Below are positions 8,270-16,909 of a DNA stretch of 64,000 nt, piece after piece (the stretch's first letter is position 1; each line of letters begins with the position of its first letter). The notes under the pieces are model-generated. The model was given only the letters and a program-made list of their open reading frames with translations, was not told the DNA's origin and made no database searches. Both the position numbers and the translations under genes were made by a program. This DNA comes from Flavobacterium sp. 9R (lineage in GTDB: Bacteria > Bacteroidota > Bacteroidia > Flavobacteriales > Flavobacteriaceae). The DNA lies in contig NZ_LR733413.1 of NCBI RefSeq assembly GCF_902506345.1, forward strand, positions 1,159,456-1,223,455. Direction: 5' to 3'.

Positions 8270-9406
8270 ATGAAAAAAGTACTTTTTATAGACCGTGACG
8301 GAACATTAGTTTTAGAACCAGAAGGGTATCAGTTGGACAGTTTGAGCAAATTAGAATTTTACCCGAAGGCTTTTCAATATATGGCAAAAATCGCCAAGGA
8401 ATTGGATTATGAATTAGCGATGGTTACGAATCAAGATGGTTTGGGAACCGCTAGTTTTCCTGAAGATACGTTTTGGCCTACGCAAAATTTTATTTTGAGA
8501 GCTTTTGAGAACGAAGGCGTTTTGTTTGATGATATTTTTGTGGACCGCTCATTTCCTGAAGACAATGCGCCAACGCGTAAACCTAGAACGGGAATGTTGA
8601 CCAAGTACATTAACAATCCGAATTATGATTTAGCGAATTCTTTTGTGTTAGGCGACCGCTTGACCGATGTGGAATTGGCCAAAAATCTAGGAGCTAAAGC
8701 CATTTTCTTGAAGCAAGAAGAAGGATTGGGAGCGGCAGAATTATCAAGTAAAAAAGAGGAATTAGACCCCGTAATTGCTTTGCAAACTACCGATTGGAAA
8801 GTGATTTATGAGTTTTTGAAATTAGAAGCTCGTTCGGCTAGTATTGCTAGAAAAACGAACGAAACCGATATCACCATTCAACTGAACTTGGACGGGACAG
8901 GAAAAAGCAAAATTGATACTGGAATTGCTTTTTTTGACCATATGTTGGACCAAATTGCGCGTCACGGCCAAATGGATTTAGAAATTTCGGTCAAAGGCGA
9001 TTTAGAAGTAGACGAGCACCACACTATTGAAGATACGGCTATTGCTTTGGGAGAAGTTTTTGCTAAAGCTTTAGGCAATAAATTAGGGATTGAGCGCTAT
9101 GGTTTTTGTTTGCCAATGGACGATTGCCTATCACAAGTAGCGATTGATTTTGGCGGAAGAAATTGGTTGGTTTGGGAAGCTGAATTCAAGCGTGAAATGG
9201 TAGGAAAAATGCCAACTGAGATGTTTTATCACTTCTTCAAATCCTTTTCTGATGGGGCAAAAGCGAACATCAACATCAAAGCGGAAGGCACCAATGAACA
9301 CCACAAAATCGAAGCGATTTTTAAGGCTTTTGCCAAAGCTATTAAAGTAGCCGTGAAACGCGATACAGAGAAAATGATTTTACCAAGTACGAAGGGAATG
9401 TTGTAA
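8270..9406 (+). CDS. hisB: bifunctional histidinol-phosphatase / imidazoleglycerol-phosphate dehydratase
   Basis: A 378-residue fusion. The N-terminal HAD phosphatase (about 1-165) has nucleophile D8 and D10 in IDRDGT and a GDRLTDVEL metal motif. The C-terminal IGP dehydratase (about 190-378) has the His-rich [21 protein letters not shown] and NEHHKIE motifs that bind Mn. It catalyses two non-consecutive steps of the pathway. Odd: the zinc loop known from the E. coli enzyme (Cys-x-His...Cys-x-Cys) is present at equal length, but its ligand positions are D92, S94, A100 and T102, so this HAD domain should not bind that zinc. Confidence 0.96.
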   Translation: MKKVLFIDRDGTLVLEPEGYQLDSLSKLEFYPKAFQYMAKIAKELDYELAMVTNQDGLGTASFPEDTFWPTQNFILRAFENEGVLFDDIFVDRSFPEDNAPTRKPRTGMLTKYINNPNYDLANSFVLGDRLTDVELAKNLGAKAIFLKQEEGLGAAELSSKKEELDPVIALQTTDWKVIYEFLKLEARSASIARKTNETDITIQLNLDGTGKSKIDTGIAFFDHMLDQIARHGQMDLEISVKGDLEVDEHHTIEDTAIALGEVFAKALGNKLGIERYGFCLPMDDCLSQVAIDFGGRNWLVWEAEFKREMVGKMPTEMFYHFFKSFSDGAKANINIKAEGTNEHHKIEAIFKAFAKAIKVAVKRDTEKMILPSTKGML

Positions 9407-9477
9407 AATAAATGGGAAGTTAGAAGTGGGAAATTAGAAACTTCTGACATCTAACTTCTGACATCTAACTTAAAATA
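9407..9477. repeat. short direct repeats in hisB-hisH spacer
   Basis: The spacer contains acttctgacatcta twice in tandem (about 9439-9466), preceded by the reverse-oriented relatives gaagttaga and aattagaa. This is low-complexity intergenic filler similar in style to the tandem array at 18171. Confidence 0.6.
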
Positions 9478-10065
9478 ATGAAAATAGTAATCATAAATTA
9501 CGGCGCAGGAAACATTCAAAGCATTATGTTTGCCATAGAACGATTGGGATACAAAGCGGTTTTGAGTAACAATCCTGAGGAAATAATAGCAGCAGATAAA
9601 GTCATTTTTCCAGGTGTGGGCGAGGCGAGTTATGCAATGAAAATGCTACAAGAAAGCGGACTGGATACCTTGATTCCAACCTTGAAACAACCTGTTTTAG
9701 GGATTTGCTTGGGGATGCAATTGATGTGTCAATCCTCGGAAGAAGGGAATACAAAAGGTTTGGGAATTTTTGATGTGGATGTAGTCAAATTTTCTTCCAA
9801 GGTAAAAGTGCCTCAGATGGGTTGGAATACGATTTACAATCTAAAATCGGATTTATTCAAAGGCATTGCCGAGAACGAATATATGTATTTGGTACATAGT
9901 TTTTATGCGCCACTTTGTAAGGAAACCATTGCGACGACAGACTATGAATTAGAATATTCGTCGGCTTTAGAGAAAGACAATTTCTTCGGAACTCAATTTC
10001 ATCCTGAAAAGAGTGGGGATGTTGGCGAGCAAATTTTAAACAACTTTTTAAACCTTAAACTGTAA
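9478..10065 (+). CDS. hisH: imidazole glycerol phosphate synthase, glutaminase subunit
   Basis: A 195-residue class I glutamine amidotransferase that supplies ammonia to HisF. The triad is visible: nucleophile C77 in GICLGMQ, and H175 and E177 in FHPEKSG. The oxyanion region FPGVGEA is near residue 45. Length is normal. It precedes hisA and hisF, its partner, with short spacers. Confidence 0.97.
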   Translation: MKIVIINYGAGNIQSIMFAIERLGYKAVLSNNPEEIIAADKVIFPGVGEASYAMKMLQESGLDTLIPTLKQPVLGICLGMQLMCQSSEEGNTKGLGIFDVDVVKFSSKVKVPQMGWNTIYNLKSDLFKGIAENEYMYLVHSFYAPLCKETIATTDYELEYSSALEKDNFFGTQFHPEKSGDVGEQILNNFLNLKL

Positions 10066-10072
10066 ACAAATT

Positions 10073-10798
10073 ATGCGAATAATACCCGCAATAGATATCA
10101 TCGAAGGAAAATGTGTGCGTTTGTCCAAAGGCGACTACGATACCAAAATTATTTACAATGAAAATCCACTGGAAGTCGCTAAATCATTCGAGGCACACGG
10201 AATTGAGTATTTGCACTTAGTTGATTTGGATGGAGCCAAGTCGAGTCAAATTGTCAATTATAAAATTTTGGAACAAATAGCTACAAAAACGAAATTGAAG
10301 ATTGATTTTGGTGGTGGTTTGAAATCCGATGCCGACTTAAAAATTGCTTTCGAAAGTGGTGCCAACCAAATCACAGGAGGAAGCATAGCCGTAAAAAATC
10401 GAGCCATTTTTGAAAAATGGATTTCAGAATATGGTTCGGATAAAATCATTTTAGGAGCAGATGCTACTAACGAAAAAGTGGCTGTTTCTGGCTGGTTGGA
10501 GGATTCTAATGAAGATTTGATTCCGTTTATACAAGACTATCAAAATAAAGGTATTCAGTACGTTATTTGCACCGACATTGCTAAAGATGGAATGTTAGAA
10601 GGACCGAGTTTTGATTTGTACCAAAAAATACTGGAACAAGCCCAAGGGATAAAATTGATTGCTTCAGGAGGGATTTCTACTTTTGATGAATTGCCTAAAT
10701 TAGCCGAACTAGGTTGTGAAGGAACAATAATCGGTAAAGCGATTTATGAAGGAAGAATTAGCTTGAAACAACTAGAAAATTTTATTTTAAGTTCATAG
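10073..10798 (+). CDS. hisA: ProFAR isomerase
   Basis: A 241-residue (beta/alpha)8 barrel that performs the Amadori rearrangement of ProFAR to PRFAR. Catalytic Asp8 is in [13 protein letters not shown] and the second Asp is in [13 protein letters not shown] (about residue 128). Phosphate loops FGGGLKSD and ASGGIST are in place. It starts 7 nt after the hisH stop, so translation is probably coupled. Confidence 0.97.
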   Translation: MRIIPAIDIIEGKCVRLSKGDYDTKIIYNENPLEVAKSFEAHGIEYLHLVDLDGAKSSQIVNYKILEQIATKTKLKIDFGGGLKSDADLKIAFESGANQITGGSIAVKNRAIFEKWISEYGSDKIILGADATNEKVAVSGWLEDSNEDLIPFIQDYQNKGIQYVICTDIAKDGMLEGPSFDLYQKILEQAQGIKLIASGGISTFDELPKLAELGCEGTIIGKAIYEGRISLKQLENFILSS

Positions 10799-10804
10799 TT
10801 GATA

Positions 10805-10840
10805 GTTAATGGTTTGTAGTTGAAAAATTGAACCATTAAC
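10805..10840. repeat. inverted repeat in hisA-hisF spacer
   Basis: GTTAATGGTT (10805-10814) and AACCATTAAC (10831-10840) form a perfect 10-bp inverted repeat with a 16-nt loop. No T tract follows, so it is not a standard terminator; it could pause polymerase or stabilise mRNA ends. Confidence 0.7.
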
Positions 10841-10867
10841 CAAAAACAACAAACAATATACAACGAT

Positions 10868-11623
10868 ATGCTTACGAAAAGAATAATACCTTGCTTAGAT
10901 ATTAAAAACGGACGAACCGTAAAAGGGGTGAATTTTGTCGATTTACGCGATGCGGGTGACCCAGTAGAATTGGCTAAAATCTATTCACAAGAAGGGGCAG
11001 ATGAATTGGTGTTTTTGGACATTTCGGCTACCGAGGAAAGACGAAGCACTTTGATTGACTTGGTGCGAAAAGTTGCAGCTACCATCAATATTCCATTTAC
11101 GGTGGGTGGCGGTATTTCGGCTGTTGAAGATGTGGAAGTGTTGCTTCAAAATGGTGCTGATAAAGTATCAATCAATTCATCGGCAGTGAAAAATCCCCAA
11201 TTGATTAATGATTTGGCGCAGAAATTTGGTAGCCAATGTGTGGTGGTAGCCATCGATGCCAAACAAATAGAAGGCGAATGGATGGTGCATTTGGTAGGAG
11301 GGAAGGTGCCAACGGAAATCCGATTGTTTGATTGGGCGAAAGAAGTAGAACAACGCGGTGCGGGGGAAATACTCTTTACTTCTATGAATCACGATGGAAC
11401 CAAAAATGGTTTCGCCAACGAAGCTTTAGCGCAACTATCGCAATTGGTTAATATTCCGATTATTGCTTCAGGAGGCGCTGGAAATATTCAGCATTTTGTA
11501 GACACCTTTATTGACGGAAAAGCCGATGCGGCTTTGGCGGCTAGTGTCTTTCATTTCAAAGAAATTGAAATTAAAACACTAAAAAAAGAACTTAAAAACA
11601 ATACTATAGAAGTCAGAATTTAG
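10868..11623 (+). CDS. hisF: imidazole glycerol phosphate synthase, cyclase subunit
   Basis: A 251-residue (beta/alpha)8 barrel that closes the imidazole ring using ammonia from HisH, releasing IGP and AICAR. Catalytic D11 is in [14 protein letters not shown] and the second Asp is in [12 protein letters not shown] (about residue 130). Phosphate-binding GGGIS and ASGGAGN are present. Preceded by a 69-bp spacer with a 10-bp inverted repeat. Confidence 0.97.
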   Translation: MLTKRIIPCLDIKNGRTVKGVNFVDLRDAGDPVELAKIYSQEGADELVFLDISATEERRSTLIDLVRKVAATINIPFTVGGGISAVEDVEVLLQNGADKVSINSSAVKNPQLINDLAQKFGSQCVVVAIDAKQIEGEWMVHLVGGKVPTEIRLFDWAKEVEQRGAGEILFTSMNHDGTKNGFANEALAQLSQLVNIPIIASGGAGNIQHFVDTFIDGKADAALAASVFHFKEIEIKTLKKELKNNTIEVRI

Positions 11624-11661
11624 TCTTAGTACTTAATTCTCAATACTTAATACTAATAAAA

Positions 11662-12258
11662 ATGAATGTAGATATAAAAAGTGCTCACGGATTAATTCCA
11701 GCGATTATTCAGGATGCTGAAACAAAAAATGTTTTGATGTTGGGCTATATGAACGAAGAATCGCTTCAAAAAACCATAGACACTCAAAAAGTAACTTTCT
11801 TTAGCCGTTCCAAACAACGATTGTGGACCAAAGGAGAAGAAAGTGGTAATTTTTTAGAATTGGTTTCCATCAAAAATGATTGTGATGGCGATACCTTATT
11901 GATTCAGGCAAAACCAGTGGGACCTACTTGTCATACTGGCGCTGATACGTGTTGGCAAGAAGCGAATTCCGCAAATTATGGCTTTATCTCACAATTGGAG
12001 TCGACCATTAAAACACGTCGTGAAAATGCCGATTCTGAGAAGAGTTATGTGGCTTCATTGTTTGAAAAAGGCATCAACAAAATTGCTCAAAAAGTAGGAG
12101 AGGAAGCAGTTGAAGTGGTTATTGAAGCCAAAGATGATAACGATGACTTGTTCTTGAGCGAAAGCGCCGATTTACTTTTTCACTACTTGATTTTATTGCA
12201 AGCTAAAGGTTTTCAATTGAATGATGTAGTGGAAGTATTGAAAGGAAGACAGAAATAA
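11662..12258 (+). CDS. hisIE: bifunctional phosphoribosyl-AMP cyclohydrolase / phosphoribosyl-ATP pyrophosphatase
   Basis: A 198-residue fusion. The N-terminal HisI domain (about 1-105) has zinc cysteines C74, C90 and C97 within KNDCDGD and PTCHTGADTC. The C-terminal HisE domain (about 110-198) is an alpha-helical MazG-like pyrophosphohydrolase with GEEAVEVVIEAKD. It catalyses steps 2 and 3 of the pathway. Last gene of the operon; no strong hairpin terminator was seen in the 71 bp that follow. Confidence 0.97.
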   Translation: MNVDIKSAHGLIPAIIQDAETKNVLMLGYMNEESLQKTIDTQKVTFFSRSKQRLWTKGEESGNFLELVSIKNDCDGDTLLIQAKPVGPTCHTGADTCWQEANSANYGFISQLESTIKTRRENADSEKSYVASLFEKGINKIAQKVGEEAVEVVIEAKDDNDDLFLSESADLLFHYLILLQAKGFQLNDVVEVLKGRQK

Positions 12259-12305
12259 GTAAGGAAATCTTGTTTCTTTTTTACTGCAAAATCTAAAAAA
12301 GTATG

Positions 12306-12313
12306 TAGTTTTG
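12306..12313 (+). promoter_or_regulatory. -7 element upstream of M1 peptidase
   Basis: TAGTTTTG fits TAnnTTTG and lies 16 nt before the ATG of the peptidase gene. A -33 TTG at the usual spacing is not evident. Confidence 0.4.
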
Positions 12314-12329
12314 AAAAAAACTATACCTG

Positions 12330-13985
12330 ATGAAAAAAATAGCTATCCTTCTATTGATGACTTCGTTTTCGATCATTAAAGCCCAAGGATTATTGAATAA
12401 AAATGAAACCACTTTTACCCGACAAGACAGTCTTAGAGGTAGCATCACCAAAGAGCGTGCTTGGTGGGATTTGAAACACTATCACTTAGCTATCAAAGTG
12501 AATCCAGCGGATAGCACTATTTCGGGGTCGAATACGATTCGCTATCAAGTGCTTCAGGAAAATTCTGTGATGCAAATTGACTTGCAAAATCCGATGGCCA
12601 TTACCAATGTAACCCAAGACGGAAAACCGTTGACCTACAAGCGAGAAGGAAATGTCTATTTTATTACTTTAACGGCTCCTCAAAAAGTAGGCATCACCAA
12701 AGAAGTTGTGGTGTTTTATGGCGGAAAACCAAAAGTAGCGGTCAATCCACCGTGGGATGGAGGGATTACTTGGAAAAAGGATAAAAACGGAAATCCGTTT
12801 ATTGCTTCTTCTTGTCAAGGTTTGGGAGCCAGTGTTTGGTGGCCCAACAAAGATCATATGTATGATGAAGTTGATGAGGGAATGAAAATTAATGTAAATG
12901 TTCCTGGGAATTTGACGGATGTTTCTAACGGTCGCTTGCAAAGCGTACAAAAGGAAAAAGACGGTACCAAAACCTTTCATTGGGTGGTTAAGAATCCAAT
13001 CAATAATTATGGCGTGAATATTAATATTGGCGATTACGTCTCTTTTTCTGAAAAATACAAAGGAGAAAAAGGCGACTTAGATTGTACGTATTATGTATTG
13101 CGTGATGATTTGGATAAAGCCAAAAAACAATTTCAAGATGTACCCAAAATGTTGAAGGCTTTTGAGCATTGGTTTGGTCCTTATCCATTTTATGAAGACA
13201 GCTACAAATTGGTGCAGGCTCCGTATTTGGGTATGGAACACCAAAGTAGTGTAACCTATGGCAATAAATTTTTGAATGGTTACTTAGGACGTGATTTGAG
13301 TGGTACAGGCTGGGGAATGAAGTTTGATTTTATTATTATTCACGAGTCTGGTCACGAGTGGTTTGCGAACAACATTACTTATAAAGACATCGCGGATATG
13401 TGGATTCACGAAAGCTTTACCAATTACTCAGAGAGTTTGTTTTTGGAATATTACTTTGGTAAAGAAGCGGGCTACACCTATGTGCGCGGTATTCGAAAAA
13501 ACATCGAAAATGATAAACCGATTATTGGAGCTTATGATGTAAACAATGAAGGTTCTGGAGATATGTACTACAAAGGTGCCAATATGCTACATACCTTGCG
13601 ACAAGTGGTAAATAATGACGAAAAATGGCGTGAAATCTTGCGTGGTTTGAATGCCACTTTTTACCATCAAACAGTGACGACACAGCAAATTGAAAGTTAT
13701 TTGAGCGAAAAAATTGGTAGAGATTTGACGCCTGTTTTTAACCAATATTTGCGTGATACGCGTATTCCAACCTTGGAGTATTTCTTTAAAAACAATCAGT
13801 TGGGGTATCGTTGGGCGAATAGTGTGGCCAATTTCAATCTCCCTGTAAAAGTTTATCTGAATGGCACCACACAAATTTTGGAACCGAATAACGAATGGAA
13901 AATGTTGCCTTTAGGAACGACAGAAAAACCAACACTTGAAGTGGATAACAACTATTATGTGGGCAGTTACAATATAACGGAATAG
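12330..13985 (+). CDS. secreted M1 family zinc aminopeptidase
   Basis: A 551-residue protein with an N-terminal signal peptide (MKKIAILLLMTSFSIIKAQG, cleavage near residue 18-19). Zinc motif HESGH at 338-342 with the third ligand E361 in WIHESF gives the HExxH-x18-E pattern of gluzincins. The substrate-recognition motif appears as GMEHQSS near 308 in place of GAMEN. The body is shorter than full M1 enzymes because it lacks the long C-terminal helical domain. Probably digests peptides in the periplasm or outside the cell. Confidence 0.9.
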   Translation: MKKIAILLLMTSFSIIKAQGLLNKNETTFTRQDSLRGSITKERAWWDLKHYHLAIKVNPADSTISGSNTIRYQVLQENSVMQIDLQNPMAITNVTQDGKPLTYKREGNVYFITLTAPQKVGITKEVVVFYGGKPKVAVNPPWDGGITWKKDKNGNPFIASSCQGLGASVWWPNKDHMYDEVDEGMKINVNVPGNLTDVSNGRLQSVQKEKDGTKTFHWVVKNPINNYGVNINIGDYVSFSEKYKGEKGDLDCTYYVLRDDLDKAKKQFQDVPKMLKAFEHWFGPYPFYEDSYKLVQAPYLGMEHQSSVTYGNKFLNGYLGRDLSGTGWGMKFDFIIIHESGHEWFANNITYKDIADMWIHESFTNYSESLFLEYYFGKEAGYTYVRGIRKNIENDKPIIGAYDVNNEGSGDMYYKGANMLHTLRQVVNNDEKWREILRGLNATFYHQTVTTQQIESYLSEKIGRDLTPVFNQYLRDTRIPTLEYFFKNNQLGYRWANSVANFNLPVKVYLNGTTQILEPNNEWKMLPLGTTEKPTLEVDNNYYVGSYNITE

Positions 13986-14002
13986 TTCCAAGAATGAAAA
14001 AT

Positions 14003-14047
14003 AAAAAAGCTTTCTGAAGTCTAGGACTAGCTCAGAAAGCTTTTTTT
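14003..14047 (+). terminator. intrinsic terminator after M1 peptidase
   Basis: AAGCTTTCTGA (14007-14017) pairs perfectly with TCAGAAAGCTT (14032-14042) and is followed by seven T. It begins 17 nt after the peptidase stop. Confidence 0.85.
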
Positions 14048-14089
14048 ATTGTTGGTAATAATGTAAACCGATGGATCAAATTGTTTTTT

Positions 14090-14232
14090 ACCACATAGGA
14101 GCATAGAATTTTTAGTTTTTTTGAGAAATAAATAGAAGTTCTACTATTCACATAGTGCATCTATGTGAGAAATAGTGCTATTTCTGTTTTTTCTATGTTG
14201 ATTTGCTTTAATCTATGAATCTCCTATGTGGT
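14090..14232. repeat. 143-bp intergenic element bounded by 12-bp inverted repeats
   Basis: The outer arms ACCACATAGGAG (14090-14101) and CTCCTATGTGGT (14221-14232) are perfect. Inside, TCACATAG (14148-14155) and CTATGTGA (14161-14168) form a second hairpin, and several catag/ctatg words repeat. The element has no ORF. It lies between the peptidase terminator and the end of the membrane gene on the minus strand. Confidence 0.75.
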
Positions 14233-14273
14233 TAATTCTTTCTTATTTGTATTTCACCCAACGGATTAAAGTA

Positions 14274-14828
14274 TTATTTATGAAGTAGGTTGGCAATTTT
14301 GGTGTAAACAAAGAGTGCCATAGGTCGAAGTGCTAAATACAGAACGCTGCAAAGGAGTACTAAAATAGTTCCAATAAGAATTGGGAGTACACCCCCAAAA
14401 GTAAAGGTCATTCCAATTACAAAACCAAGTAAACATTCTGCTCGGTAGATAGGCAAGAAAAAAGCAAGCACTAACAAGCCGACAAGCATATAAAAAGGCA
14501 CATCTTTAATACCAAGCGTAAAAAATACCGAAAGTACCATCCCAAAAAGCAGAGCGCCTACAAAATAAGCAACAAAACTGCTTGGTAAAGTACTACTCGA
14601 TGCTTCTTTCGCTAGTCGCACTTGCGAGCGGTACAGCAAGAACCAAGTTAGCAAAGGAAGCAAAATACCGCCCCACCAATTCGAAAATGAGGGCAAGTCC
14701 TTGTTTTGCAAAAGATGATGACTGGGCACGCCTCCGTGAAAATAATCCCAAAGCAAAAGCGCCCAAATGAACACTGTTACGAGGATAGTACAATAAATAC
14801 GCTTTTTTAAAAATGTTGCTGGTTTCAC
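14274..14828 (-). CDS. hypothetical polytopic membrane protein
   Basis: A 184-residue protein with about five hydrophobic helices (about 10-28, 52-68, 85-105, 110-128, 135-168). The start is a GTG (14828, MKPATFLKKRIYC); no better ATG is in frame. I do not recognise the family. It is less AT-rich than the three genes that follow upstream and is not associated with the repeat they share, so it is probably not part of that block. Confidence 0.6.
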   Translation of the reverse strand: MKPATFLKKRIYCTILVTVFIWALLLWDYFHGGVPSHHLLQNKDLPSFSNWWGGILLPLLTWFLLYRSQVRLAKEASSSTLPSSFVAYFVGALLFGMVLSVFFTLGIKDVPFYMLVGLLVLAFFLPIYRAECLLGFVIGMTFTFGGVLPILIGTILVLLCSVLYLALRPMALFVYTKIANLLHK

Positions 14829-14900
14829 AAAGTGGATTGGTTAGGAATGGTACGATAAAAGTATCTAACCATTAGTTGCATTGGGAGTGATATTGTTACA

Positions 14901-14923
14901 GTTAAGCCAATTGTTCAAATCCG
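14901..14923 (-). repeat. shared 3' repeat, copy A
   Basis: Read on the plus strand, the core TTAAGCC-AATTG-TTCAAATCCG matches copy C (16866-16887) at 20 of 22 positions and copy B (15725-15746) at 16 of 22. It lies 29 nt downstream of the stop of the 234-residue gene on the minus strand. Confidence 0.75.
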
Positions 14924-14952
14924 ATGTAAAACTATTTTAAGTTGATTTCTTA

Positions 14953-15657
14953 TCATTTGTAATAATAATACCAATTACTTTCGTAGTTAGTATCAAAGTT
15001 TTCTTTGCTATCAATCAAAACCTGAATATTCTCTTTTTTGAAGTAATTAAACTCGTCAAATGGTTTTATAAACTCATAATACTTCTTAACCCATAGTTCT
15101 TTGACTTCAGGTCTATCATATTTTTTTACCTTTTCATTTGTGAACATAAAGAAGGTTGGAATGGTAAAACCAATTGAGATTGTCCAAATATCTTTATTAT
15201 GGAAAGAAGCAATGAATTTGTCAGTCAGTTCTTTTGTGATTTTATAGGTAGCCTCAATTTTAGCAATTGGTTCAAATGCACCATAAACCACAAATACATC
15301 ATCTGTCAAATAAACTTCGTTATTGTTTAAGCTGAATATTTTTGAAATTGCGTTATTGCTTTTATAAAGCCCTTGGTGTTTAATTATTTCAGCAAACTTC
15401 TCTCCAATAGCTTTTTGCTTTGTTTTATCGAAATATGAAAAATTTTCAGTTAAAAATTTATTCTTCTCTTCTTCGAATTCAAAGCAAATTTGAATTCTTG
15501 GTCTCTTGTTTAATGTGTCGTAAATAATGTTCACCGTTTTTACATCATAGGTTTCGTCTATCCATTCAGCAAGAGGCTTAAATTCCGCTTTCATCTTTTC
15601 AATCCCAAGAATTATTCGCTTTGTCTGTGTGTATTCCTTGTCAGATGGTAAAATCAT
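14953..15657 (-). CDS. hypothetical protein of accessory block
   Basis: A 234-residue soluble protein, no signal peptide or membrane helix. It is rich in Lys, Glu and aromatic residues, with charged helical segments at both ends, a central beta-rich part (about 110-185, with VYLTDDVFVVYG and WTISIGFTIPTFF), and an unusual tail ending NWYYYYK. No family recognised. Very AT-rich coding sequence. It is the last of three same-strand genes that each carry the same 3' repeat, so it may be a separate mobile cassette rather than a functional partner. Confidence 0.6.
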   Translation of the reverse strand: MILPSDKEYTQTKRIILGIEKMKAEFKPLAEWIDETYDVKTVNIIYDTLNKRPRIQICFEFEEEKNKFLTENFSYFDKTKQKAIGEKFAEIIKHQGLYKSNNAISKIFSLNNNEVYLTDDVFVVYGAFEPIAKIEATYKITKELTDKFIASFHNKDIWTISIGFTIPTFFMFTNEKVKKYDRPEVKELWVKKYYEFIKPFDEFNYFKKENIQVLIDSKENFDTNYESNWYYYYK

Positions 15658-15723
15658 AATTTATTCTAAATTGACACATAATTAAAGGTATTATAAAATC
15701 ATCCCAAATACAAAACATTTTAT

Positions 15724-15748
15724 ATTAAGCCTATTACTCAATACCATT
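15724..15748 (-). repeat. shared 3' repeat, copy B
   Basis: On the plus strand, attaagcctattactcaatacc aligns without gaps to copies A and C (16 of 22 each). Similarity to copy C continues to the left: aaatacaaaaca (15708-15719) against aaatacaataca, 11 of 12. It lies about 34 nt downstream of the stop of the 312-residue gene. Confidence 0.65.
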
Positions 15749-15779
15749 GTTGTGCTAATATATTTATGCGTTATTTTAT

Positions 15780-16718
15780 TTAAATCTCAGCACCAAAGAC
15801 TTTTCTGTAACGCCAAATTATTCTTCCTAATGGTGTGAAATTTTCATGACTATCTCTTTCATAAGCCAAACCTTTTTTTATCATCTCAGTAAGTACTTCA
15901 CCACCAAGACTTCCTCCGCTTTCGAAAAATCTTCCTAATGTTAAAAATGTTAGCCATTTATTTTCATCTTTTAATTCATTTACTTTTTTGTTAACTTCAG
16001 GAGGGAAATTTTCTTGTGATAAATAGAATTTTTCATTTTCTTCATCAAAAAAAAGATGTTCGTATTTTTCTAACTTTTCTAATTTAAAATTGTAATTTTT
16101 TTTAAGTTGATCTAATGAACTTTGTAACTGCTTTTTTATAGCAACATTATCCTCATTATCTTTTTGTGATTTTTCTAGTTTTTGTTTAGTTAAATCAAGG
16201 TCTCTTATTTTATTGCTAATAGTTTCACTCTGAATTAAAAGATCCTTATCTTTTTGCTTGATTTGTTCAGTTTGTTCATCTATTGTTTTTGAAAACACCC
16301 TTACATTTTTTCTTTGCTCTTCATATTGATCAAAGTATTGTTCACGCTCATTTACCACATTATCATATTCACTTTTTCTAACAACATTTTTGTTAATGAT
16401 TTTACCAGTAATATAAGGCATTAACCAAAATTCTACCCAAAGTACTAAACTTCGAGTTGCAACAACTATTAAGTATCCTAAAAACATGTATAAAATCGAT
16501 TGTAATATATCCCATATAAAGGCTTTTAATGTTAAGTTGTTTGAGCTATAGTTTTTAATAAAAATTAATTTATCATCTAAAGTACAATCTGAATCAAAAT
16601 TAATAACAGCATACCATAACTCCCAATGATGTAAAACTAAAACTAGTATTAGAGTTCCAAAAAATGGATTTGTAAGTTTGTCTTTTATGTTGCTAAAGAA
16701 TGAGTTAATAACCTCCAT
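15780..16718 (-). CDS. membrane-anchored coiled-coil protein, unknown function
   Basis: A 312-residue protein. Two hydrophobic stretches (about 20-39 and 65-100) at the N-terminus anchor it. A long Lys/Glu/Gln-rich coiled coil (about 113-222) follows, then a compact C-terminal domain (about 235-312) with LTLGRFFESGG and LTEMIKKGLAYER that looks like a small helical or winged-helix module. No enzymatic motif is visible. The architecture suits a membrane sensor or effector. Neighbours on the same strand are a RelA/SpoT-domain gene upstream and an unknown gene downstream. Strikingly low GC (one 60-base line counted at 17 percent). Confidence 0.6.
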   Translation of the reverse strand: MEVINSFFSNIKDKLTNPFFGTLILVLVLHHWELWYAVINFDSDCTLDDKLIFIKNYSSNNLTLKAFIWDILQSILYMFLGYLIVVATRSLVLWVEFWLMPYITGKIINKNVVRKSEYDNVVNEREQYFDQYEEQRKNVRVFSKTIDEQTEQIKQKDKDLLIQSETISNKIRDLDLTKQKLEKSQKDNEDNVAIKKQLQSSLDQLKKNYNFKLEKLEKYEHLFFDEENEKFYLSQENFPPEVNKKVNELKDENKWLTFLTLGRFFESGGSLGGEVLTEMIKKGLAYERDSHENFTPLGRIIWRYRKVFGAEI

Positions 16719-16864
16719 TATTTTGAGCTTTTTATTATGTTAATAATTGTGCAAAATTGTTTTTTATACTTTCAACTAAAGTTCTGGAGCTACAGTGGGT
16801 TTATGACTAAACTTAGATTTATTTTTCGGTTATTGCTATTCTCTAAATACAATACAAATTTTTC

Positions 16865-16887
16865 ATTAAGCCAATTGCCCAAATCCG
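16865..16887 (-). repeat. shared 3' repeat, copy C
   Basis: On the plus strand, ATTAAGCC-AATTG-CCCAAATCCG is nearly identical to copy A (20 of 22 core positions). It lies 22 nt downstream of the stop of the RelA/SpoT-domain gene on the minus strand. Confidence 0.75.
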
Positions 16888-16909
16888 TTATAGTTACTAT
16901 TAGACGTAT

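Noticed and set aside
14863..14907. GTTAGAT and GCTTAAC words near repeat copy A as an integron attC site
   Set aside because: The two core sites are not complementary to each other, and no equivalent pair flanks copies B and C. Only the shared-repeat observation is kept.
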